8,655 bases of DNA from Betaproteobacteria bacterium (lineage in GTDB: Bacteria > Pseudomonadota > Gammaproteobacteria > Burkholderiales > Casimicrobiaceae). The stretch spans positions 1-8,655 of the forward strand of contig PLYG01000105.1 of NCBI GenBank assembly GCA_003153335.1, read 5' to 3'. The position numbers and the translations under genes were made by a program. Under the pieces are notes generated by a model. The model worked only from the letters and a program-made list of their open reading frames with translations. It was not told the DNA's origin and did no database searches. Shown in pieces: positions 1 through 4,667 of this stretch; positions within the stretch are counted from its first letter, which is position 1, and each line of letters opens with the position of its first letter.

Positions 1-86
1 ATAGGGGACAGACCACGTTTATTGCACAGAAACAGGGGGCCACCTTTATTTGCCAGCCAGCGCAATAAACGTGGTCTGTCCCCTAT
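1..86. repeat. Perfect 25-bp inverted repeat, REP/RAYT-associated hairpin type
   Basis: Bases 1-25 and 62-86 are exact reverse complements and enclose a 36-bp spacer. The arm contains GGGGACAGACCACGTTT, a motif I recall as recurrent in proteobacterial genomes near REP-associated tyrosine transposases (Y1/IS200-like). The spacer holds a degraded copy of the arm in the same orientation as the left arm (about 32-52, CAGGGGG..CCACCTTTATT). The right arm runs into a tandem duplication of CCCCTATTT (80-88 and 89-97). No transposase gene is visible. The window begins exactly at the left arm, so the element may extend further left. It lies 53 bp past the DUF1841 stop codon and could form a strong hairpin in that operon's 3' end, but there is no T-tract, so a classical terminator is not supported. 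Confidence 0.75.
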
Positions 87-138
87 TTCCCCTATTTCCG
101 CCCCGAACGGTGGCCGGTGCGAAGCATAAGTGCCGTTT

Positions 139-561
139 TCATTTGCGGCGCAGGCATTCGAGGTACGCCTCGGTATCCGGCGGCATCCCGGTGCGTTGTG
201 CCTGCCACATCGTCTCGCCCAGACACTCGAGCACCTCGTGGAGCGCGCTGTGCTGGTCGCCGTGTTTTTTCACAAGGCGATCGAACTCGGCGTGTATGCC
301 GCTAGGCCGGTCCGTCGCCAGTTGCTCGGCAATTCCAAGATGGAGGCCCAGATGCAGGAACGGGTTGGTTTGCCCTTGCTCCGGCGTGTAGTCGCGATCG
401 ACCTGACGGTCCGGTGCCTCCAGCAACGCATGGTATTCGGGATGCAGGGCGATGATCTCGACTGCAACACGATCGAGATCGCTTAGCGGCGATCCGGCGC
501 GATAATTGGTCCAGGCGGAAAAAAAGAAGTTGCGGGCCTGGCTGCGCGTGGGGTTATACAT
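139..561 (-). CDS. DUF1841 family protein
   Basis: This 140-aa protein matches my recollection of the DUF1841 family, small proteins of unknown function common in beta- and gammaproteobacteria and usually about 140 aa long, so it looks complete. Recognisable stretches are the N-terminal NPTRSQARNFFFSAW, a central NPFLHLGLHLGIAEQ (His-rich, helical), and a C-terminal segment around HEVLECLGETMWQAQR. There is no signal peptide or membrane segment, so it is probably cytosolic and mostly helical. The ATG follows the FIST gene stop by only 6 nt and has no clear Shine-Dalgarno sequence, so translation probably relies on coupling. It is the last gene of the rsxB-nth-FIST-DUF1841 operon. No biochemical role can be assigned from the sequence. 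Confidence 0.9.
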   Translation of the reverse strand: MYNPTRSQARNFFFSAWTNYRAGSPLSDLDRVAVEIIALHPEYHALLEAPDRQVDRDYTPEQGQTNPFLHLGLHLGIAEQLATDRPSGIHAEFDRLVKKHGDQHSALHEVLECLGETMWQAQRTGMPPDTEAYLECLRRK

Positions 562-567
562 CCGGAA

Positions 568-1656
568 TCACCCAATCACGCCGCACACCGACGCATACTG
601 CAGCACGCGGTTGCGTCCGCCCGTTGGCGCAATCTCGCCGTTGCCATAAAAGCCGATCAGCGGCGTGCCGGGATAAAGCCGGCGCACATTGTCCCAATCC
701 GCGTCGCGTCCGCCGAAAAACGCCGGGCCGCGGCCGGCGCAACTGAACAGCAAAACATAGCGGGGTTCAATCCCGGCGTGCGCGGTGGTGAGCTTGAGGT
801 CGAGTTCCTGCTTCGCCAGCGCGGGCTCGCGCAGCACCGAAAAAATGCGATCGCCTTCGAGCAGCTTGCCGCCCACGATCAGCGAGCGATCGGGGTTCAC
901 GCCGAGCACAGGCATCAATTCGTAGTCGCCGCTGGCGAGTGCCAGTCTGGGTTCATCACCGGCGCGGGCAAGCAGCAGCCGGTGCCAGGGAAACGGCTGG
1001 CCGCCTTCGAGATGCGGCAACGCTTGCGCCACCAGTGCGGTGAGCGCCGGCCGGTGTCCCACCCGCAGCAGATCGAAGTTTTTTACTTCCGTCACCCCCA
1101 GCAGCGCAGACAGCGGAGCGAGGCCCGCACTGACGCTCACGCGGCAGGCGCGCCGAGGAAGATGCAGGTCGAGCCGGCCGGAGTCGAGCAGCTTGCCGCT
1201 CGACCAGACCGGAAAGGGGCCGCGCCCGGTGCCGTCGCCGGCAAGTGCGCCAATGCGCCGTCCCGGCATCGCCAGCCACTCGCGATTCACGCTGTTCGGG
1301 GCGGCGAGAGAAAGCAGCCAGTCATCGTGGTGTGCATCCAGCGCCAGGGCAGGATCCGGATCGTCCGCGGACTGCGCGAACACCATCGCCGCGGCGGCCG
1401 GCGCATCAATCACCCAATCCTGTTCCGTGTAGATGCCCACTGCGGTGCAGCCGGCGATTTGCGTGGTCTGCGCTGCACGGGCTGCGGCATGAATCGCAGG
1501 CCCCGGATTGCGCGCAAAGTGCCCGGTCAGGAACAGCAGCACGCTTTGCGCGCGCGTCGCCCCCAGCCCGTCGAGTGCAATCTGCACCGCCTCGAACGCC
1601 AGACGCGGATCGCCGCCGGAGGACGGTGCGCCACGGCTGAGACCCGTCGCCGGCAT
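568..1656 (-). CDS. FIST N- and C-domain sensor protein
   Basis: This 362-aa protein has an N-terminal FIST domain (about residues 15-200) with IAGCTAVGIYTEQ near residue 68. It also has a C-terminal FIST_C domain (about 205-355) with the hallmark order LLFSCAGRGPAFFG (302-315), a conserved D-rich helix, GFYGNGEIAP (335-344) and a closing GRNRVLQYASV. FIST domains are predicted intracellular small-ligand sensors, often fused to signalling outputs. Here there is no output domain, no signal peptide and no membrane segment, so it would be a stand-alone cytosolic binding protein. The start chosen is the ATG that overlaps the nth stop codon by one base (TAATG), with AAGG about 10 nt upstream. A reading frame extending 26 codons further would lie inside nth and is unlikely. 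The ligand is unknown. Confidence 0.88.
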   Translation of the reverse strand: MPATGLSRGAPSSGGDPRLAFEAVQIALDGLGATRAQSVLLFLTGHFARNPGPAIHAAARAAQTTQIAGCTAVGIYTEQDWVIDAPAAAAMVFAQSADDPDPALALDAHHDDWLLSLAAPNSVNREWLAMPGRRIGALAGDGTGRGPFPVWSSGKLLDSGRLDLHLPRRACRVSVSAGLAPLSALLGVTEVKNFDLLRVGHRPALTALVAQALPHLEGGQPFPWHRLLLARAGDEPRLALASGDYELMPVLGVNPDRSLIVGGKLLEGDRIFSVLREPALAKQELDLKLTTAHAGIEPRYVLLFSCAGRGPAFFGGRDADWDNVRRLYPGTPLIGFYGNGEIAPTGGRNRVLQYASVCGVIG

Positions 1657-2291
1657 TACACCGTCACCTTGGCGTTGTACTCGCACAAATCGGCGATCAG
1701 GCACGCGCCGCATTGGGGCTTCCGCGCCCGGCACACATAGCGGCCATGGAGAATCAGCCAGTGATGGGCGTGCAGCTTGAACTCGTCGGGGACGAATTTG
1801 TTGAGCCTGGTCTCGACTTTAAAGACATCCTTTCCCTTGGCGAGTCCGGTCCGGTTCGATACGCGAAACAGGTGAGTGTCGACCGCGATGGTCGGTTGGC
1901 CGAACGCGATGTTGAGGACCACATTCGCCGTCTTGCGGCCAACCCCGGGCAATGCTTCCAGCGCGGCGCGCTCCGCCGGGACAACGCCGCCGTGCAGCTC
2001 CAGCAGCATCCGGCACATGCCGATGATGTTCTTTGCCTTGGCGCGGAAGAGGCCGATGGTCTGAATGTAGGCGATCAGTCCGGTTTCGCCCAGAGCCAGA
2101 ATCGCTTTTGCCGTATTGGCCTCGGCAAACAGCTTCCGGGTCGCCGCGTTCACGCCCTTGTCGGTTGCCTGCGCGGAAAGGATTACCGCGACCAGCAGTT
2201 CAAACGGCGTCGCGTATTCGAGCTCGCCCTTCGGGTCCGGGTTGGCGGCGCGAAAGCGCTCGAATATCTGCCGGCGTTTTAGCGGGTTCAT
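1656..2291 (-). CDS. nth: Endonuclease III (DNA glycosylase/AP lyase)
   Basis: This bifunctional base-excision-repair enzyme removes oxidised pyrimidines and cleaves at the abasic site. The protein is 211 aa, the same length as E. coli Nth. The key residues fall at the same numbers: the helix-hairpin-helix LPGVGRKTA has the catalytic Lys at 120, VDTH carries the catalytic Asp at 138, and the C-terminal 4Fe-4S cluster loop C-X6-C-X2-C-X5-C uses Cys187, 194, 197 and 203. It appears complete and active. The start is the ATG overlapping the rsxB stop codon (ATGA). A longer open frame upstream is only the rsxB region read in another frame. No good Shine-Dalgarno is seen, but a perfect 14-bp palindrome lies 8 nt upstream. 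The next gene, the FIST protein, overlaps its stop codon. Pairing with rsxB is a familiar betaproteobacterial arrangement. Confidence 0.97.
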   Translation of the reverse strand: MNPLKRRQIFERFRAANPDPKGELEYATPFELLVAVILSAQATDKGVNAATRKLFAEANTAKAILALGETGLIAYIQTIGLFRAKAKNIIGMCRMLLELHGGVVPAERAALEALPGVGRKTANVVLNIAFGQPTIAVDTHLFRVSNRTGLAKGKDVFKVETRLNKFVPDEFKLHAHHWLILHGRYVCRARKPQCGACLIADLCEYNAKVTV

Positions 2292-2944
2292 GGCGTGTCG
2301 GCGCGATCGCGCCTGGTCCGCGCGCGCGCCTGCGCGGCGGCAATGGAATGCCTTTTGTGCTCTGGTGAGCCGATCGCGGCCGGTGCTGTTTCTGCACGCA
2401 TCTCCGATGGGGGCGGTGCGCAATTTTTCCGCATGCGTTCCTCCGCCTGCCGCCCGAGGCGCGCCAGACGGGCGCGATGTCGTGTCCGTGCGGTCGACGC
2501 GGCAGAGTCTTTGTTGGTCATCGCGGGATGTGTGGGTGGCATCGTAATCAACGCGATGCAATCGACCGGGCAGGGCGCCACGCACAGTTCGCAGCCGGTA
2601 CATTCAACGGCGATCACTGTGTGCATGACCTTGGCGGCCCCCACGATGGCGTCGACCGGACAATTCTGAATACAGATCGTGCAGCCTATGCACTGCGTCT
2701 CATCGATGACGGCCACTACGTACGGCTGGTGTGCGCCATGCGCCGGATTCAGCCGGGCGTACCGCAGGCCGGTGACGGCCGCCAGAGCATGAATTCCCGC
2801 ATCGCCTCCTGGTGGGCACTGGTTGATGTCGGCCGATCCGTTCGCGATCGCTTCAGCATAAGGCAGACAGCCCGCGTACCCGCATTGCGTGCACTGCGTT
2901 TGAGGCAGCACGGCATCGATGGCGGCAGGATCGAGGATGGGCAT
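2288..2944 (-). CDS. rsxB: RnfB/RsxB-like ferredoxin with three Fe-S cluster sites
   Basis: This iron-sulfur electron carrier of the RnfB/RsxB family is 218 aa from the chosen start. An N-terminal 4Fe-4S motif C-X2-C-X4-C-X16-C (Cys18, 21, 26, 43, within LPQTQCTQCGYAGC) is followed by two ferredoxin motifs, CIGCTICIQNCPVD (Cys85-95) and CTGCELCVAPCPVD (Cys115-125). Unlike E. coli RsxB it lacks the N-terminal membrane helix. The last roughly 85 residues form an Ala/Arg-rich, low-complexity tail. No other rnf/rsx gene is in the window, so it is probably a soluble ferredoxin rather than part of a visible membrane complex. An upstream in-frame ATG at 2971 adds nine residues but overlaps a plausible -10 box (TAGAAT), so 2944 is preferred. 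Neither start has a clear Shine-Dalgarno. It overlaps nth by ATGA and heads the operon. Confidence 0.9.
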   Translation of the reverse strand: MPILDPAAIDAVLPQTQCTQCGYAGCLPYAEAIANGSADINQCPPGGDAGIHALAAVTGLRYARLNPAHGAHQPYVVAVIDETQCIGCTICIQNCPVDAIVGAAKVMHTVIAVECTGCELCVAPCPVDCIALITMPPTHPAMTNKDSAASTARTRHRARLARLGRQAEERMRKNCAPPPSEMRAETAPAAIGSPEHKRHSIAAAQARARTRRDRADTP

Positions 2945-2969
2945 GGGTACGATGGATGATTCCGTCAGC

Positions 2970-2975
2970 ATTCTA
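2970..2975 (-). promoter_or_regulatory. Candidate -10 box for the rsxB-nth operon
   Basis: TAGAAT on the minus strand matches the sigma-70 -10 consensus at five of six positions. It lies about 26 nt upstream of the chosen rsxB start. I find no good -35 hexamer at 16-18 bp spacing (GATGCA is the best), so the call rests on the -10 alone and on the position upstream of an operon. Confidence 0.35.
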
Positions 2976-3104
2976 ATCGACTGCGGCTTCTTTGCATCGC
3001 GGCGCCCGGTTCGGGCACGGTGGCAGCAGCCCCCGCGAGGCACCTTCATCGCGCTTCCCAGGGCCTGCTCACCAGAGCGTGTTCTCCGACCGGCCTCGCT
3101 TTGA

Positions 3105-3110
3105 TACACT
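3105..3110 (+). promoter_or_regulatory. Candidate -10 box for the acyltransferase gene
   Basis: TACACT lies only 5 nt upstream of the ATG at 3116. If it is real, transcription would begin at or just after the A of the start codon, giving a leaderless mRNA. That fits the absence of a Shine-Dalgarno sequence. No convincing -35 is visible. Confidence 0.25.
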
Positions 3111-3115
3111 GCCCC

Positions 3116-3751
3116 ATGAATCAGCAACGACTCCCGGATCGCATCCATCGGGATTGGGAAGCGGCGGGCCGCTCGTGGACAGCGCGCCTCTGCCGGACGA
3201 TATTGCACTGCATGGGTTGGCGGCTGATCATTGATCTGCCGGGCGTGGACAAGGTCGTGATCGTGTTCTACCCCCATACTTCCAACTGGGATTTTGTCAT
3301 CGGCCTGCTTGCGAAATTCGGGTTGGCCGTTCCCGTAACCTGGGCCGGCAAGGACAATCTGTTCCGCTGGCCGTTCACGGGATTGTGGACCTGGCTGGGC
3401 GGAATTCCCGTCAATCGCCGCGAACATACGGGCTTTGTCGCCCACATGGTCGCGGAATTTTCGCGGCGCAAGGTGCTGCTGCTGGCGATCGCCCCTGAAG
3501 GCACACGGCGGCGGACCGACTACTGGAAGTCAGGCGCATATCGCGTTGCACTGGCGACCAAGGTTCCGCTGGGCCTCGCGTTTATCGACTACAAGGCCAG
3601 GGAGGTCGGGGTCGGGGGCATTCTTTATTTGACCGGCGATGTCGCAGTGGACTTTGCGGCATTGCGCGCATTTTATTCCGGCAAGACCGCGCGCCGTCCG
3701 GATCAGGCGGGTCCGATTGCGCTGAAGCCCGACGCCGCCAAAACCTATTGA
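3116..3751 (+). CDS. Lysophospholipid acyltransferase (PlsC-like) family protein
   Basis: This 211-aa protein belongs to the glycerolipid acyltransferase superfamily, which transfers acyl chains from acyl-CoA or acyl-ACP to lysophospholipid-type acceptors at the inner membrane. Motif I, H-X4-D, is HTSNWD (His54, Asp59). The substrate-binding region includes AGKDNLFRWPF and GGIPVNRR (about 78-102), and motif III is APEGTR (126-131). An amphipathic, Arg-rich N-terminus (about 1-40) could lie on the membrane, and there is no signal peptide. The length suits the short bacterial branch of the family, whose exact substrates are mostly undetermined. The ATG at 3116 is the first in-frame start after the candidate -10 and has no Shine-Dalgarno. 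The next in-frame Met (residue 33) would cut into the conserved helix. It is transcribed divergently from rsxB and stands alone. Confidence 0.88.
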   Translation: MNQQRLPDRIHRDWEAAGRSWTARLCRTILHCMGWRLIIDLPGVDKVVIVFYPHTSNWDFVIGLLAKFGLAVPVTWAGKDNLFRWPFTGLWTWLGGIPVNRREHTGFVAHMVAEFSRRKVLLLAIAPEGTRRRTDYWKSGAYRVALATKVPLGLAFIDYKAREVGVGGILYLTGDVAVDFAALRAFYSGKTARRPDQAGPIALKPDAAKTY

Positions 3752-3787
3752 GCGTTGCGGAAATGCACGGCGACTCAGCCCCCTAGA

Positions 3788-3864
3788 TTGACGTCCCCGC
3801 GAAGGCGGGGACCCGGCGGTGTACCTAAAAGGACACTGGGTTCCCGCCTTCAAGGGAGTGACAA
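3788..3864. repeat. REP/BIME-like paired palindromic repeat
   Basis: Two palindromic units face each other. The first folds GTCCCCGC (3793-3800) onto GCGGGGAC (3805-3812) across a GAAG loop. The second (about 3838-3860) is the inverted copy and is partly decayed. Bases 3801-3814 match the reverse complement of 3838-3851 at 13 of 14 positions. This is the usual form of dispersed extragenic palindromes, and it sits between two convergent genes (acyltransferase and secreted peptide), the favoured site for such repeats. It may also act as a bidirectional transcription stop or mRNA-stabilising hairpin, but there is no T-tract. Confidence 0.7.
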
Positions 3865-3887
3865 AGCGCCGGATCAGACGGACTGCG

Positions 3888-4040
3888 TTACTTCGCCGGC
3901 GGGGCCGCCGGCGTGGCGCCCGACGCATCTGCAATGATGACGTGCGCTTCGGCGAAAATCTCCGGTTCGCCGGCGTGCGCGCTGCCGGCGCACGCGATGG
4001 CGATGGCAACGGACAAGATAGTGATGCGTGGGATGTTCAT
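3888..4040 (-). CDS. Small secreted peptide, 50 aa, hypothetical
   Basis: This short gene encodes a clear Sec signal peptide: a basic N-terminus (MNIPRIT), a hydrophobic core (ILSVAIAIACAG) and a predicted cleavage site SAHA|G after residue 23. The mature product would be only about 27 residues, with an acidic first half (GEPEIFAEAHVIIADASG) and an Ala/Pro-rich end. It contains no cysteine after cleavage. The start is well supported by AAGGAG at 4046-4051 with a 5-nt spacer, one of the best ribosome binding sites in the window. It lies 35 nt downstream of the 94-aa gene on the same strand, so the two are probably co-transcribed. I do not recognise a family. It would be exported to the periplasm. 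Confidence 0.7.
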   Translation of the reverse strand: MNIPRITILSVAIAIACAGSAHAGEPEIFAEAHVIIADASGATPAAPPAK

Positions 4041-4045
4041 TGGTG

Positions 4046-4051
4046 CTCCTT
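4046..4051 (-). promoter_or_regulatory. Shine-Dalgarno of the secreted peptide gene
   Basis: AAGGAG on the minus strand lies 5 nt before the ATG at 4040. It is the strongest ribosome binding site noted in this window, where most genes have weak or no Shine-Dalgarno. It decides the start of the 50-aa peptide. Confidence 0.75.
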
Positions 4052-4075
4052 GATGGTTGAAGGAAAAGACCGAAT

Positions 4076-4360
4076 TCAGCGGTTGGAATCGTCGACGAAG
4101 CGGATGGCGAGCACGCCCCCGTTCGGTCCGACCAGAAACTCCGCGGCTATGGGTTCTGCCGCGCGCATCGGCGACACCGGCAGGCCGAATGCGGCGAGCG
4201 TGGCGCGGGGCAACGTCGCAGTGACCACTTCGCTGCGCAGGCCGGCGGGAAAATCGTCGAAGGAAGCGAGCGCGAGAAACGGCGTGGCGGCTTCTCCGGC
4301 CGGCTGGCTGTCGGGCGGCTGCGGAGTGGGGGAGGAGTCGGCGTACGGCATCATTGTCAT
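4076..4360 (-). CDS. Hypothetical protein, probably 5'-truncated by the adjacent repeat element
   Basis: This 94-aa frame has a Pro/Ser-rich start (residues 5-25) followed by a compact, conserved-looking region. The core is VVTATLPRATLAAFGLPV (45-62), then EPIAAEFLVGPNGGVLAIRFVDD (69-91). This end pattern (LPRA.L..FGLPV, then V.A+.LVG.+G..AIR.V) reminds me of the C-terminal domain of membrane-anchored hypothetical proteins encoded beside ECF sigma and anti-sigma factor genes in betaproteobacteria. That is recollection, not a search result. No membrane segment is left here. The frame stays open for only eight codons above the ATG, entering the foldback element at 4367, and then meets a stop at 4385-4387. 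There is no Shine-Dalgarno before any of the three clustered ATGs (4360, 4354, 4351). It is probably a remnant, possibly still expressed with the downstream secreted peptide. Confidence 0.55.
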   Translation of the reverse strand: MTMMPYADSSPTPQPPDSQPAGEAATPFLALASFDDFPAGLRSEVVTATLPRATLAAFGLPVSPMRAAEPIAAEFLVGPNGGVLAIRFVDDSNR

Positions 4361-4366
4361 GTCGGT

Positions 4367-4530
4367 TAGCAGGCTGTTGAAAAGCTACTGCTGACCACCT
4401 GCGGCTGCCAAATGAGTCGGTGCGCGAAATCCTCACGTACGACTAAGTACGCTGCCATTTCTGCGTGTCTTATTTGCCACCTGAGGCCTTGCCGCTGGCC
4501 ATCCTCGCTACACTTTTCAACAGTCTGCTA
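4367..4530. mobile_element. 164-bp foldback (MITE-like) element
   Basis: The termini are inverted repeats: TAGCAGGCTGTTGAAAAG at 4367-4384 matches the reverse complement of 4513-4530 at 17 of 18 positions. The inverted symmetry continues inward. GCCAAATGAG (4407-4416) pairs with CTTATTTGCC (4469-4478) at 8 of 10, GAAAT...CGTAC (4426-4440) pairs with 4447-4461 at 10 of 15, and the fold turns at the six-base loop GACTAA (4441-4446). The right arm is about 10 bp longer. No open frame fits a protein. The end motif CTTTTCAACAGCCTGCTA is one I recall as a recurrent intergenic repeat in proteobacteria. No target-site duplication is evident. It fills the space between the 94-aa gene and the CDF promoter region. 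Confidence 0.7.
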
Positions 4531-4570
4531 GAGCATATTCGCTCTGTGCCCGGAAAAAGTTCCCGAGAAG

Positions 4571-4644
4571 TTGCGACGGGAGTCCCGTGTTGTTTCTGCG
4601 CTACAATGGAAACTGACCTTGACCCTTTTGCAAGCCCCTTGCAA
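4571..4644 (+). promoter_or_regulatory. Promoter/operator region of the CDF transporter gene
   Basis: TACAAT at 4602-4607 is a good -10 candidate 60 nt before the CDF start. No -35 matches at normal spacing (TTGCGA at 4571 is 25 bp away), so an activator may be needed, or the -10 may be fortuitous. A short palindrome, ACGGG-AGT-CCCGT (4576-4588), lies where the -35 should be. Downstream, TTGCAA occurs twice (4628-4633 and 4639-4644), exactly 11 bp apart. These are plausible but unproven operator sites. Confidence 0.3.
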
Positions 4645-4667
4645 TCCCTGTTCCTGTCCCCTTCCGC

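Noticed and set aside
87..138. Rho-independent terminator after DUF1841
   Set aside because: No GC stem followed by a T-run is seen on the minus strand. Only the large inverted repeat further on could end transcription.
778..1740. 320-codon plus-strand open frame opposite the FIST gene
   Set aside because: It is Arg/His/Gln-rich with no recognisable domain, and it lies antisense to a gene with clear FIST motifs. It is a by-product of high GC codon usage.
2945..3445. Upstream extension of the rsxB frame to 3445
   Set aside because: The extension runs antisense through the acyltransferase gene and has no conserved sequence. The family domain starts near 2930.
4041..4436. Extension of the secreted-peptide frame upstream through the foldback element
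   Set aside because: The Arg-rich translation lacks features, and the signal peptide plus AAGGAG fix the start at 4040.
4533..4667. Fluoride or metal riboswitch upstream of the CDF-crcB operon
   Set aside because: I could not find a fluoride-type pseudoknot or another aptamer pattern. Only short palindromes are present.
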